A DNA stretch of 64,000 bases from an uncultured Flavobacteriaceae bacterium (GCA_947493535.1 CANLRK010000003.1:310001-374000); one strand, 5' to 3'. Counted from the stretch's first letter, positions 8,597-18,607 are shown. Numbers and translations are program-made. Notes: generated by a model from the letters alone, not told the origin.

Positions 8597-9421
8597 TTAA
8601 TTAGTTTGAAGTTCTTTTTTATGCTGTTTTTTTAGTACTCGTTTAGAAATAAAGATACTTATTTCATAAAGGATTAATACGGGAATAGCTACAATTATCT
8701 GGCTAGCCAAATCAGGTGGTGTAATAACGGCAGAGATAATTAAAATAACTACTAATGCTATCTTTCGCTGTTTTTTTAAAAAATCAGGAGTTACTAGTCC
8801 TATTTTTGTTAAAAAATAAATGATGATTGGTAGTTCAAAAATTAGTCCTGAAGCTAAAGTACAGGCACGTACTAAGCCAATATAAGAATCCAAGTCAAAA
8901 TCATTATGTATGGTACTGTCTACACTATAGTTTCCTAAAAAATTAATTGAAAGTGGGCAAATTATGTAATAACCAAATAAAACTCCTAAAAAGAAAAGAA
9001 AGGAGGCGGCAAAAATAAATCCTCTTGATGTTTTTCTTTCATTGTTGTGTAATCCAGGGCTAACAAATTTCCAAAATTGATAGACTACAAACGGAAAAGC
9101 GACAATAAAACCAAACGTTATGGAAACCCAAATATGTGCTGAAAATTGACCTGCTAGCGTTCTACTTTGTATTTCAAAAGGCATCATGCTGATACACAAA
9201 CTTTCATCCATGCCTAAAGCTTTTGAAAGGTTGCATAAGCCTTTGTAGGTTATAAAGTTAATTTTAGTAGGTGCAAATAAAATATGTTTAAATACAATTT
9301 TTTTGCATAAAAATGCAGCGGTAGCAAAAGCTAAAACATATAAAGTAGCCTTAATTAAATGTCCTCTTAACTCTTCTAAATGGTCAAGGAACGACATTTG
9401 ATTGGGGTTCTTTTTGGTCAT
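8597..9421 (-). CDS. tatC: Twin-arginine translocase subunit TatC
   Basis: The multi-spanning receptor of the Tat pathway for folded proteins. The N-terminus MSFLDHLEELRGHLIKA (about residues 9-25) is the family hallmark, and about six membrane segments follow, with the conserved FPFVVYQFWKFVSPGLHNNER between the second and third. At 274 residues it is slightly long for TatC because of an enlarged first periplasmic loop, common in Bacteroidota. No tatA/B lies nearby. Two bases separate it from the upstream sugar-phosphate isomerase gene. Confidence 0.93.
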   Translation of the reverse strand: MTKKNPNQMSFLDHLEELRGHLIKATLYVLAFATAAFLCKKIVFKHILFAPTKINFITYKGLCNLSKALGMDESLCISMMPFEIQSRTLAGQFSAHIWVSITFGFIVAFPFVVYQFWKFVSPGLHNNERKTSRGFIFAASFLFFLGVLFGYYIICPLSINFLGNYSVDSTIHNDFDLDSYIGLVRACTLASGLIFELPIIIYFLTKIGLVTPDFLKKQRKIALVVILIISAVITPPDLASQIIVAIPVLILYEISIFISKRVLKKQHKKELQTN

Positions 9422-9423
9422 AA

Positions 9424-10392
9424 TTATAAAATTCCTTCTTTTATTAAGTCGTGTATGTGTACTACGCCAACGTATTTGTTATTATCTTGAATTAACAGTT
9501 GTGAAATATTATTGTCTTCTAAAATTTCTTTAGCATCAACGGCCATTGCATCGCTAGGTAAGCTTTTAGGTGATGCCGACATAATATCAGCAGCTGTTAA
9601 ATTTGTAAAATCATCAGATTTAGCAAGCATACGTCTTAAGTCACCATCAGTAATAATACCTATAATTTTTTCTGTATCATCAATAACGGCAGTTACACCA
9701 AGACGTTTGTTAGAAATTTCAATAATAACATCTTTAATAGAGTCGTTGGCTTTAACCGCTGGCTTTTCATTTTTAGAAATCAAATCACGTACGCGCAAAT
9801 ACAAGCGCTTACCTAAAGCTCCACCAGGATGATATTTAGCAAAATCACTGCTAGTAAAGTCTTTTAATTTTAATAAAGACACTGCTAAAGCATCTCCTAT
9901 AACTAATTGAGCAGTAGTACTGGTAGTAGGTGCTAAGTTGTTAGGGCAGGCTTCTTTTTCGGCGTAGGCATGCAATACATAGTCGGCTTCATTACCTAAA
10001 AATGAAGACTTGTTTGATGTGATTGCAATTAGTTTGTTACCACCATTTTTAATTAGCGGAACTAAAACTTTTATCTCTGGAGTATTTCCGCTTTTTGAAA
10101 TGCATATAACAGTATCGTTTTGCTGTATAGTACCTAAATCTCCATGAATAGCATCAGCAGCATGCATAAATATAGCAGGTGTTCCTGTAGAATTTAAAGT
10201 AGCAACTATTTTTGTAGCAATATTAGCACTTTTTCCTATTCCTGAAATTACTACACGTCCTCTTGAATTATATATATGGTTTACAGCCGCTGCAAATTCA
10301 TTGTCAATACGATGGATTAAATTGGCAATAGCTTCTTGTTCAATAGTGATTGTTTCTTTTGCAATTTGAATAATTTTCTCTACGTTATTCAC
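9424..10392 (-). CDS. kdsD: Arabinose-5-phosphate isomerase, KdsD/KpsF type (SIS + two CBS domains)
   Basis: Converts ribulose 5-phosphate to arabinose 5-phosphate, the first step to Kdo for LPS. A SIS domain covers about residues 1-190 (GRVVISGIGKSANIATKI; CISKSGNTPE; the conserved FAKYHPGGALGKRL), and two CBS domains fill the remainder to residue 322. Length and order match KdsD/KpsF/GutQ. It heads the leftward kdsD-tatC-AhpD-like operon. Together with lptB close by this part of the chromosome serves the envelope. Confidence 0.9.
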   Translation of the reverse strand: MNNVEKIIQIAKETITIEQEAIANLIHRIDNEFAAAVNHIYNSRGRVVISGIGKSANIATKIVATLNSTGTPAIFMHAADAIHGDLGTIQQNDTVICISKSGNTPEIKVLVPLIKNGGNKLIAITSNKSSFLGNEADYVLHAYAEKEACPNNLAPTTSTTAQLVIGDALAVSLLKLKDFTSSDFAKYHPGGALGKRLYLRVRDLISKNEKPAVKANDSIKDVIIEISNKRLGVTAVIDDTEKIIGIITDGDLRRMLAKSDDFTNLTAADIMSASPKSLPSDAMAVDAKEILEDNNISQLLIQDNNKYVGVVHIHDLIKEGIL

Positions 10393-10647
10393 TTAAAATA
10401 ATGTTTAAAAAATCGGCAAAAACAGTTGTGTGTTATGGCTCTGCTGATTAAGTTTGTATAAGTTTAACTTTAAAAATTAAGAGTACTTTCATAAAACCAT
10501 CAACTTAGGTTTTGTAAAAAAGTACTATCTTTAATATTCTCAAACGAAATTACTTTATTTTTATCAGATACAGATTAGTTATGATTAAAAAGTTGTTTCA
10601 TTTTGTAAGATTAATATATAAAGCAGATTAATACAGTAACTAGTATA

Positions 10648-12849
10648 ATGGATTTTGATCAATTAGATTTACATGCTTCACTAAAAAAATATTTTGGATT
10701 TTCTCAGTTTAAAGGCTTGCAGGAAGATGTGGTAACTAGTATTTTAAAAGGGAATGATACTTTTGTAATAATGCCAACAGGTGGAGGTAAATCGCTCTGT
10801 TTTCAGTTACCTGCATTAATGAGTGAAGGTACAGCAATAGTAGTTTCCCCTTTAATAGCATTAATGAAAAATCAAGTAGATGCCTTGAGAGGTATTTCTG
10901 ATAAGCAAGGAATTGCACATGTGTTAAATTCATCATTAACAAAAACTGAGGTAAAACAAGTTAAAGAAGACATTGTAAACGGAGTAACAAAGTTATTATA
11001 CGTTGCGCCAGAATCACTTACTAAAGAAGATAATGTTGAGTTTTTACAATCAGTAAAAATATCATTTATGGCGGTTGATGAAGCCCATTGTATTTCAGAA
11101 TGGGGACACGATTTTAGGCCAGAGTATAGAAATTTAAGAAATATTATAAGGCAAATAGGAGATAATATATCAATTATAGCTCTTACAGCAACGGCAACAC
11201 CAAAGGTACAAGAAGATATTATCAAAAACTTAGGAATGTCATCTGCTAAAACTTTTAAAGCGTCGTTTAACAGACCTAATTTGTTTTACGAAGTACGCCC
11301 AAAAACTAAAAATGTTGATGCAGATATTATTCGGTTTATCAAGCAAAATGAAGGCAAAAGTGGTATAGTTTATTGTTTGAGTAGGAAAAGAGTTGAAGAG
11401 TTGGCTCAAGTACTTCAGGTTAACGGAGTTAATGCAGTGCCTTACCATGCGGGACTAGACACTAAAACAAGAGCTAAACATCAAGATATGTTTTTGATGG
11501 AAGATACTGATGTTGTTGTGGCTACCATAGCTTTTGGTATGGGGATTGATAAACCTGATGTGCGTTTTGTAATTCATCATGATATACCTAAAAGTATTGA
11601 GAGTTATTATCAAGAAACTGGTCGTGCAGGAAGAGACGGAGGTGAAGGACACTGTTTAGCATTTTACGCTTATAAGGATATTGAAAAGTTAGAAAAGTTT
11701 ATGGCTAATAAGCCTGTAGCTGAGCAAGAAATAGGCCATGCTTTATTACAAGAAATGGTAGCGTATTCAGAAACATCTATCTCTCGACGAAAGTTTATAC
11801 TTCATTATTTTGGAGAAGATTTTGATGATGTTAATGGAGAAGGGGCTCATATGGATGATAATATGAAGAACCCTAAAAAGAAGCATGAAGCCAAAAATGA
11901 ATTAAAAACCTTACTTGAGACAGTTAGTCTAACTAAAGAAAAATACAAATCAAAGGATTTAGTAAGTACCTTACGTGGAGAAAAGAATGCTTTAATTACT
12001 TCGCATAAAACAGACTTAAAACCGTTTTTTGGTAACGGAAAATCACATGAAGCTTCATATTGGATGGCGTTAATCCGTCAAGCATTAGTAGCAAAATTTA
12101 TTAAAAAAGATATTGAAACTTATGGTGTAATTCGATTAACGGATAAAGGAAAATCGTATATCGAAAAACCAGAAAGTTTTATGATGACAGAAGACCATTT
12201 GTATACCGATGAAGGAACAGATGGCTTACATGTTGCCTCAAAAGGAAATGAAGCAGTAGCTGATAAGCAGCTGATGACAATTTTAAAAAGTTTAAGGAAA
12301 AAAGAAGCACATAAATTAGGAGTGCCACCATTTATTGTTTTTCAAGATCCGTCTTTAGAAGATATGGCATTAAAATATCCTATTAGTTTAGAAGAACTTA
12401 AAAATGTTCATGGAGTAGGAGAAGGTAAGGCCAAAAAATACGGAAAAGAGTTTGTTAAAACAATAAAAGCTTACGTAGAAGAAAATGACATTGTTCGCCC
12501 TGATGATTTGGTAGTAAAAAGTACCGGAGTCAATTCATCATTAAAATTATACATTATACAAAGCGTTGATAGAAAATTACCATTAACAGATATTGCTGCT
12601 GCTAAAGGAATGGAAATGCCTGATTTTATTAAGGAGATGGAACAAATAGTATATTCAGGCACAAAACTTAATATTGACTATTGGATTGATGATCATTTGG
12701 ATGAAGATCAACAAGAAGAAATTCACGAGTACTTTATGGAAGCAGAGTCTGATAAAATAATAACTGCTATTGAAGAGTTTGAAGGAGATTATGACGATGA
12801 AGAGTTACGCTTGTATCGTATTAAGTTTATTAGCGAAGTAGCTAATTAA
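10648..12849 (+). CDS. recQ: ATP-dependent DNA helicase RecQ
   Basis: A 733-residue superfamily 2 helicase for recombination and fork repair. Visible are the N-terminal Q-x-F-K-G-L-Q segment, Walker A MPTGGGKSLCFQ, the DEAH box with the RecQ-specific VDEAHCISEWGHDFRPEYR, motif III ALTATATP, motif VI with QETGRAGRDG, then a winged-helix region and a C-terminal HRDC domain around 530-610. About 120 extra C-terminal residues with an acidic end are usual in Bacteroidota RecQ. The usual zinc-binding Cys cluster after motif VI is not apparent. It starts a rightward run recQ-pabB-tilS-dsbD-like with gaps of 7-13 bases. Confidence 0.94.
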   Translation: MDFDQLDLHASLKKYFGFSQFKGLQEDVVTSILKGNDTFVIMPTGGGKSLCFQLPALMSEGTAIVVSPLIALMKNQVDALRGISDKQGIAHVLNSSLTKTEVKQVKEDIVNGVTKLLYVAPESLTKEDNVEFLQSVKISFMAVDEAHCISEWGHDFRPEYRNLRNIIRQIGDNISIIALTATATPKVQEDIIKNLGMSSAKTFKASFNRPNLFYEVRPKTKNVDADIIRFIKQNEGKSGIVYCLSRKRVEELAQVLQVNGVNAVPYHAGLDTKTRAKHQDMFLMEDTDVVVATIAFGMGIDKPDVRFVIHHDIPKSIESYYQETGRAGRDGGEGHCLAFYAYKDIEKLEKFMANKPVAEQEIGHALLQEMVAYSETSISRRKFILHYFGEDFDDVNGEGAHMDDNMKNPKKKHEAKNELKTLLETVSLTKEKYKSKDLVSTLRGEKNALITSHKTDLKPFFGNGKSHEASYWMALIRQALVAKFIKKDIETYGVIRLTDKGKSYIEKPESFMMTEDHLYTDEGTDGLHVASKGNEAVADKQLMTILKSLRKKEAHKLGVPPFIVFQDPSLEDMALKYPISLEELKNVHGVGEGKAKKYGKEFVKTIKAYVEENDIVRPDDLVVKSTGVNSSLKLYIIQSVDRKLPLTDIAAAKGMEMPDFIKEMEQIVYSGTKLNIDYWIDDHLDEDQQEEIHEYFMEAESDKIITAIEEFEGDYDDEELRLYRIKFISEVAN

Positions 12850-12862
12850 TGTACCGTTATCT

Positions 12863-14161
12863 TTGAGAACCTTTAAAAAAATCACCCTAACAGAAGGACA
12901 TTGCTTTAAAGATCAATTATTGCAATGGGCGCAACAATTTAATGAAGTGGTATGGTTAGACTCTAATAGTCATAATCAACAGTATAGTTCTTATGATGCC
13001 GTATTGGCTGTAGACGCATTCACATTATTGCAAACGGATTATATAAATGCTTTTGATCAATTAAAAGAGTATCAGTCCTCTACAAACGATTGGCTTTTTG
13101 GGTATTTAAGCTACGATTTAAAAAATGATACTGAAAACCTTGAGTCAGTTAATTTTGATGGATTAAATTTTCCGGAGTTATTCTTTTTTCAACCCAAGAA
13201 AGTATTCTTATTAAAAGGGAATACACTAGAAATGCAATATCTGAAATTTGTAGATGATGAGTTGGATGATGATTATTCTCAAATAGCAACTTTTGAACAA
13301 GTTTCTCCTGAAGAAATTAAACCTGAACCAATTAAAATTAAACTTCGAATGACGAAGGATAATTATTTTGAACAATTTCAGAAAATTCACAAGCATATTT
13401 TAAGAGGTGATATTTATGAAGTAAATTTCTGTCAAGAGTTTTATGCAGAAAACACATCTATTAATCCGTTAGCTGTGTATACTAAACTAAACAGTATTTC
13501 AAATCCGCCTTTTGCAGCCTATTTTAAGAATGCAGATAAGTTTGCAATATCTGCTTCACCGGAGCGGTATTTACAAAAAAAAGGGAGCACGATTGTTTCT
13601 CAGCCCATTAAAGGAACGGCTAAACGATCAAAAGATGTAGTAGAAGACGCGCAGTTAAAATATAATTTAGAGCACGATGAAAAAGAGCGTTCAGAAAATA
13701 TAATGATTGTAGATTTGGTTCGTAATGACTTGTCAAAAACAGCAGTAAAGGGTAGCGTAAATGTAACCGAATTATGTAAAGTATATACTTTTGATCAGGT
13801 GCATCAAATGATAAGTACCGTAACAGCCGAAGTTGAACATACTAAAAGTCCTGTTGAAGTGTTGCGAACAACTTTTCCTATGGGTAGTATGACGGGAGCT
13901 CCTAAAGTTTCTGCAATGGAAATAATTGAACGTGTAGAGGAAACAAAAAGAGGATTGTATTCAGGAGCTATTGGTTATTTTACACCAGGTAACGATTTTG
14001 ATTTTAATGTAATCATTCGTAGCATTTTATATAACAGTACGAATAAATACGTTTCTTATTCTGTAGGAGGAGCAATAACTGCAAAAGCTACTGCAGAAGC
14101 AGAGTATCAGGAGTGTTTGTTAAAAGCCAAAGCAATGCGAGCAGCTTTATTGGCAACATAA
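12863..14161 (+). CDS. pabB: Aminodeoxychorismate synthase component I (PabB), TTG start
   Basis: Converts chorismate and ammonia to 4-amino-4-deoxychorismate for folate synthesis. The chorismate-binding domain shows SASPERYLQKKGSTIVSQPIKGTAKR, the DLVRNDL segment and FPMGSMTGAPKVSAMEIIE, all diagnostic. At 432 residues it is normal for PabB. The only in-frame canonical start after the upstream stop is the TTG at 12863; an ATG at 12849 is out of frame. The gene lies 13 bases after recQ. The glutamine amidotransferase partner (PabA/TrpG) is not in the window. Confidence 0.9.
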   Translation: MRTFKKITLTEGHCFKDQLLQWAQQFNEVVWLDSNSHNQQYSSYDAVLAVDAFTLLQTDYINAFDQLKEYQSSTNDWLFGYLSYDLKNDTENLESVNFDGLNFPELFFFQPKKVFLLKGNTLEMQYLKFVDDELDDDYSQIATFEQVSPEEIKPEPIKIKLRMTKDNYFEQFQKIHKHILRGDIYEVNFCQEFYAENTSINPLAVYTKLNSISNPPFAAYFKNADKFAISASPERYLQKKGSTIVSQPIKGTAKRSKDVVEDAQLKYNLEHDEKERSENIMIVDLVRNDLSKTAVKGSVNVTELCKVYTFDQVHQMISTVTAEVEHTKSPVEVLRTTFPMGSMTGAPKVSAMEIIERVEETKRGLYSGAIGYFTPGNDFDFNVIIRSILYNSTNKYVSYSVGGAITAKATAEAEYQECLLKAKAMRAALLAT

Positions 14162-14173
14162 AAAGAAAGAATT

Positions 14174-15484
14174 GTGTTAGAAAAATTTAACCAACATATC
14201 ACTACAAATTTTCCCTTTTTAATAAAAAGTAAGTTGTTGTTGGCGATATCTGGCGGAATTGACAGTGTGGTACTAGCACATATTTTATATAAATTGCAAT
14301 TTAACTTTTCGTTAGCGCATTGTAACTTTAAATTGCGATATGAAGACTCTGATAAAGATGCTGTTTTTGTTCGTAATTTAGCCTCTAAGCTAGAGGTTCC
14401 TTATCATGGAATTGAGTTTGATACAGCTACATATGCCAATACTAAAGGCTTATCAACTCAAATGGCAGCACGAGAATTGCGTTATAATTGGTTTGATGAA
14501 CTTGTTCAGCAGCATCAATACGATTATATTTTAACAGCACATCATGCTAATGATAATATAGAAACGGTATTGATAAATTTAACACGAGGCTCTAGTTTAA
14601 ATGGCCTTGTTGGTATTCCTGAAATTAATAAAAATATTGTACGTCCGTTATTGCCTTTTACACGTGATGAAATTGAGCATTTTACGATTACCAATGGAAT
14701 AACTTGGCGAGAAGATGAAAGTAATCAGTCTACTAAGTATTTCAGAAATAAAATACGACATAATGTGATACCTGTTTTAGAAAGTTTAAACAAAAACCTA
14801 TTGCATACTTTTACAGAGCATTTATCGTATTTAAAAAAGGAGCAAAAAGTTTTAACACAGCATTTAGAATTTGTAAAAAATGAAGTTTGTATTTTTGGCA
14901 AACCAATGAAAATTGATATTACTAAACTACAGCAGTATGATGAGGTTTCAGTATATCTACATTACATATTAAATGAATATAATTTTACAGAATGGGATAA
15001 TGTAGTAGATTTATGTAATGCTCAATCTGGAAAATATATTTTATCTAATACGCATCGGTTAAGTAAGGATCGTGATTTTTTAATATTAGAAGCAAAAAAA
15101 ACAAATTTACATGAAGTTAAGTATGAGCTTACGAAAGGACAGAAGAAAATTAGCACACCAATTTCGTTAAGTTTCTCCGAAGTAACTCAAATAGCACCTA
15201 CTCTAGCTAATGTAATTTATATAGATGCTAATGCAGTGGAATATCCACTTTATATAAGAAAAAAGAAAGAAGGCGATTACTTTTTTCCTTTTGGTATGAA
15301 AGGAAAAAAGAAATTAAGTAAGTATTTTAAAGATGAAAAACTATCCTTGCCTGAAAAAGAAGACTGTTGGCTTTTGTGCGATGCTAATAATACTATTATA
15401 TGGGTAATAGGTATGCGTGCTGATGCTAGATTTAGTGTTTCAAAAACAACTCAGAAAATAATAAAAATAACTCAAGAAAAGTAA
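14174..15484 (+). CDS. tilS: tRNA(Ile)-lysidine synthase TilS, GTG start
   Basis: Modifies the wobble cytidine of the CAU-anticodon isoleucine tRNA to lysidine, an essential reaction. The ATP-pyrophosphatase P-loop is AISGGIDS at residues 24-31, followed by AHHANDNIET and NLTRGSSLNGLVG. The C-terminal TilS domains (SKYFKDEKLSLPEK and the ending VIGMRADARFSV) are complete. Length 436 is normal. The start is GTG at 14174, twelve bases after pabB. Confidence 0.93.
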   Translation: MLEKFNQHITTNFPFLIKSKLLLAISGGIDSVVLAHILYKLQFNFSLAHCNFKLRYEDSDKDAVFVRNLASKLEVPYHGIEFDTATYANTKGLSTQMAARELRYNWFDELVQQHQYDYILTAHHANDNIETVLINLTRGSSLNGLVGIPEINKNIVRPLLPFTRDEIEHFTITNGITWREDESNQSTKYFRNKIRHNVIPVLESLNKNLLHTFTEHLSYLKKEQKVLTQHLEFVKNEVCIFGKPMKIDITKLQQYDEVSVYLHYILNEYNFTEWDNVVDLCNAQSGKYILSNTHRLSKDRDFLILEAKKTNLHEVKYELTKGQKKISTPISLSFSEVTQIAPTLANVIYIDANAVEYPLYIRKKKEGDYFFPFGMKGKKKLSKYFKDEKLSLPEKEDCWLLCDANNTIIWVIGMRADARFSVSKTTQKIIKITQEK

Positions 15485-15491
15485 GTCCCCC

Positions 15492-17552
15492 ATGAAAAAA
15501 ATGTTAAGTCTATTTGTGGTATTGTTTAGTGTTTTTGCGCTGCAAGCACAAATTGTAGATCCTGTAAAATGGACTGGTGCAGTAGAAAAAATATCCGATA
15601 CTGAATACAATTTAATATATAAAGCAACCATTGAAGATCATTGGCATTTGTATTCACAGCATTTACCAGAAGGGGGAGCTTTACCAACAGAGTTACTTTA
15701 TGATGAAACTCAAGTAGGGAAAACCTTTAAAATATCATCAGAAAAAGCTGCAGAAAGTAAAACAGTGGTGCTTTTTGATAAGGTGTTTGAAATGGATATG
15801 ACATTTTTTGACCATGAAGCAACCTTAGCGCAACGCATTAAGTTATTAGATTCGTCAGTTTCATTAATAAAAGGGAAGATTTCGTACCAGTCTTGCGATG
15901 ATGAAAAGTGTTTGTTTGATGAACAAGAGCTTGTATTTAATTTAAAAAATGCAATCAATGTAATTGAAGGGAAAGATTTATATTCTATTTTATCTAAAGA
16001 AGAAACAAAGCGAAATGCGGAAAGAGAAAAGAAGGCTGCTAATGAGTTTACATTAAAGCTTCCTAATGATGAAGAAAAGAAGACGGAAGTATCAACAAAT
16101 ATTGAAACAGCTGTTAAAAAACAAAAAACTAAAGGATTGTTCACCATTTTCTTGCTTTCATTTTTATCTGGTTTTGCTGCGTTATTAACACCGTGTGTTT
16201 TTCCTATGATTCCTATGACGGTAAGTTTTTTTACAAAACAAAGTAAGAGTAAAGTAACAGGTGTGAAAAATGCTATTGTATATGGAGTGTTTATTATTTT
16301 TATCTATGTTTTTTTAGGAGCAATAGTTACTTGGGCTTTTGGAGCTGATGCTTTAAATGCCTTGTCAACTAATGTGTGGTTTAATATTATCTTTTTTGTG
16401 TTATTAATCATATTTGCTTTTTCTTTCTTAGGAGCCTTTGAAATTATGTTACCAAATTCATGGGCTAATAAAGTAGATAGACAAGCAGACAGAGGAGGAA
16501 TGATTGGGATATTTTTTATGGCATTAGCCTTGGCTATAGTATCCTTTTCATGCACAGGACCAATAGTAGGAACATTGTTAGTGGAAGCTGCTTCAAAAGG
16601 AGGAATAGCTCCTTTTGTTGGTATGTTTGGTTTTTCGTTAGCCTTAGCCTTACCATTTACATTATTTGCAATGTTTCCAGGATGGCTAAATTCATTACCA
16701 AAGTCTGGTGGTTGGTTAAATACAGTAAAAGTAGTTTTAGGATTTTTAGAACTTGCCTTGGCGTTTAAATTTTTATCTAATGCTGATTTAGTGGTACAAG
16801 GACATTTTTTAGAACGCGAAGTATTTATAGCAATATGGATCGCTGTTTTTGGAGCCCTTGCATTTTATTTATTAGGAAAAATACAACTACCACATGACTC
16901 ACCAGTACAAAGTATATCCGTTGGTAGATTAATGTTAGGTTTAATAACCTTAACGTTTACAATATATTTAATTCCAGGTTTATGGGGAGCTCCTTTAAAA
17001 CTAATTAGTGGTTTTCCACCACCAATGCAGTATAGCGAAAGCCCATATGGTGTAGGGTATACTAAAGTGGGTGGAGGAAAAACAACTCATGCTGAGTTAC
17101 CTGAAGGAGCCCATTTAGGACCGCATGATATAATTGCTTTCCATGACTATGAAACAGGAATGAATTACGCTAAAAAAGTTAATAAACCTGTTTTACTAGA
17201 TTTTACTGGACATGCTTGTGTGAATTGCAGAAAAATGGAAGAACGAGTATGGTCAGACCCAAAAGTATTCAATTTAATACATGATGAGTATATTCTTATT
17301 TCATTATATGTAGATGATAAACGAGACTTGCCTAAGGAAGAGCAATATGTTTCAGAAGTTACAGGAAAATCAATAGAAACTATTGGAAATAAATGGAGTG
17401 AGTTTCAAACAATACATTACAAAGCTAATGCTCAACCTTATTATGTGTTATTAGATAATGAAGGTAAAAACTTAAATGAAGCTATAGGCTATACTCCTAA
17501 TGTAGAAACCTATTCAGCGTGGCTTAAGGAAGGTTTAAAAGAGTATAAATAA
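15492..17552 (+). CDS. DsbD-like thiol:disulfide interchange protein
   Basis: A 686-residue inner-membrane protein that passes electrons from cytoplasmic thioredoxin to the periplasm. Order: signal peptide (1-19), periplasmic DsbD-N-like domain, about eight membrane segments from residue 215, then a C-terminal thioredoxin-like domain with Cys576-VN-Cys579 (HACVNCRKMEERVW). The membrane cysteines are visible in LLTPCVFPMIPM and SFSCTGPIVG. All three redox modules therefore keep their cysteines. The gene lies seven bases after tilS and ends before a strong hairpin terminator. Confidence 0.92.
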   Translation: MKKMLSLFVVLFSVFALQAQIVDPVKWTGAVEKISDTEYNLIYKATIEDHWHLYSQHLPEGGALPTELLYDETQVGKTFKISSEKAAESKTVVLFDKVFEMDMTFFDHEATLAQRIKLLDSSVSLIKGKISYQSCDDEKCLFDEQELVFNLKNAINVIEGKDLYSILSKEETKRNAEREKKAANEFTLKLPNDEEKKTEVSTNIETAVKKQKTKGLFTIFLLSFLSGFAALLTPCVFPMIPMTVSFFTKQSKSKVTGVKNAIVYGVFIIFIYVFLGAIVTWAFGADALNALSTNVWFNIIFFVLLIIFAFSFLGAFEIMLPNSWANKVDRQADRGGMIGIFFMALALAIVSFSCTGPIVGTLLVEAASKGGIAPFVGMFGFSLALALPFTLFAMFPGWLNSLPKSGGWLNTVKVVLGFLELALAFKFLSNADLVVQGHFLEREVFIAIWIAVFGALAFYLLGKIQLPHDSPVQSISVGRLMLGLITLTFTIYLIPGLWGAPLKLISGFPPPMQYSESPYGVGYTKVGGGKTTHAELPEGAHLGPHDIIAFHDYETGMNYAKKVNKPVLLDFTGHACVNCRKMEERVWSDPKVFNLIHDEYILISLYVDDKRDLPKEEQYVSEVTGKSIETIGNKWSEFQTIHYKANAQPYYVLLDNEGKNLNEAIGYTPNVETYSAWLKEGLKEYK

Positions 17553-17567
17553 TAATTTGTAAATTAA

Positions 17568-17593
17568 AAAAAGAGGGTTGAAGCCCTCTTTTT
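17568..17593 (+). terminator. Intrinsic terminator after the DsbD-like gene
   Basis: AAAAAGAGGG, a six-base loop, then CCCTCTTTTT: a ten-pair stem ending in a T run, 15 bases after the stop codon. It closes the recQ-to-dsbD run. The A-rich left side lets it work in either direction. Confidence 0.85.
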
Positions 17594-17647
17594 AGTTAAA
17601 TAACGTTAACTATTCTTAACCTAAAAAACCACGTTATTTGAAATGTA

Positions 17648-17682
17648 AACAAGCGTAACTTAGTATTAGAGTTACGCTTGTT
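17648..17682. terminator. Perfect 12-bp hairpin downstream of the anti-sigma-like gene
   Basis: AACAAGCGTAAC and GTTACGCTTGTT are perfect inverted arms separated by 11 bases. It is 25 bases beyond the stop of the leftward anti-sigma-like gene. No strong T run follows on either strand, so termination is only the likeliest role. A second inverted pair, AAATAACGT at 17598 and ACGTTATTT at 17631, lies between it and the terminator of the DsbD-like gene. Confidence 0.5.
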
Positions 17683-17707
17683 AATGCACGATAACTTTTT
17701 TCGGGGA

Positions 17708-18502
17708 TTAGTTTAACTGCATTAATAAACTGTTGGCCTCTTCATGATTGTAATACGAATTATCTATTATTGTATTTAAAGTTTTTTTAGTGGCTACAAA
17801 ATCTTGTTGTTTTAAATAACATAAAGCAATGTACCAGTACGCTTTATTTTTATCTAAATAATCACTGTTTTTTAAGGCGTTAAAAACAGTAATTGCACTA
17901 TTGGTGTTATTTAATTCTAAATAACACATCCCTTTGTAGATTAAAGAGTTAGATGTTTGTGTGTAGCGTTTTTCATATGCTTCTAATAATACAATGGTTT
18001 CTGAGTACTGTTTGTTTAGAAATAACTGTTCGGCATCAGACAATAACTTATCAGTATCACTACGTTGAGTTAAAGAAGGGAGTTCAGATAAGTTATTGTA
18101 ATCCTGATACAAGTTTTCTGGAGTATTTTGAGTGTTTGAGTATGTAAAAAACAAAGCTATTAACAATACGAAACTAGCAGCAACACCATACCAACGGTAT
18201 CGTTTTTTAGGGGAAATAGTTTGGTGTTTATACCTGTTTTGTGCATTATTAATAGCTGTTTTTATTTGTTGTGCTTCATCACTTAATAAATATTCCTGAT
18301 AGGCAATCCCGTCTTTATTAAGTGTTTTTATCTCGTTCCAATTGTCGGTATCATGTAGTGCGTATAAGTTTTTATTTATAGCAACTAGCTCGGCAAGCTC
18401 AGGGTTTTGTAGCATTTGTTTTTTAAAAGCAATATGAGCTTCTCTAGATAATCTTCCTCTTAGGTAATCATCAATCATTTGGTCTGTACTAGTGTTGTCC
18501 AT
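17708..18502 (-). CDS. Membrane TPR protein, probable anti-sigma factor
   Basis: A 264-residue protein. Residues 1-60 form a short helical region (DQMIDDYLRGRLSREAHIAF then KKQMLQNPELAEL) of the kind found at the cytoplasmic end of Bacteroidota anti-sigma factors. A membrane segment YGVAASFVLLIALFFTYS lies around 105-123, and the periplasmic part holds about three TPR-like repeats (LFLNKQYSETIVLLEAYEK; GMCYLELNNTNSAITVFNAL; ALCYLKQQDFVATKKTL). No catalytic residues are seen. Position right after an ECF sigma gene on the same strand supports anti-sigma function, with the TPR part as sensor. It has its own promoter-like motif 80 bases upstream, shared with the divergent CHAT operon. Confidence 0.72.
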   Translation of the reverse strand: MDNTSTDQMIDDYLRGRLSREAHIAFKKQMLQNPELAELVAINKNLYALHDTDNWNEIKTLNKDGIAYQEYLLSDEAQQIKTAINNAQNRYKHQTISPKKRYRWYGVAASFVLLIALFFTYSNTQNTPENLYQDYNNLSELPSLTQRSDTDKLLSDAEQLFLNKQYSETIVLLEAYEKRYTQTSNSLIYKGMCYLELNNTNSAITVFNALKNSDYLDKNKAYWYIALCYLKQQDFVATKKTLNTIIDNSYYNHEEANSLLMQLN

Positions 18503-18556
18503 AGCTTAATTATTTTATTAGCAGAAGTGATATTGAATCTCCTGTTCATATATATA

Positions 18557-18582
18557 TTCCATAATTGATTAAAACGTTACCC
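18557..18582 (-). promoter_or_regulatory. Putative ECF-sigma promoter before the anti-sigma-like gene
   Basis: Read on the minus strand: GGGTAACGTTTTA, one base, TC, six bases, GGAA. The same arrangement, with identical spacing, occurs on the plus strand at 19254-19279 before the CHAT operon. GTAAC/GGAAC-like -35 elements are typical of ECF promoters. The start codon is 54 bases downstream of the last motif base. Confidence 0.6.
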
Positions 18583-18607
18583 TCGTTTTTTTAATATTTT
18601 AAAAAAA

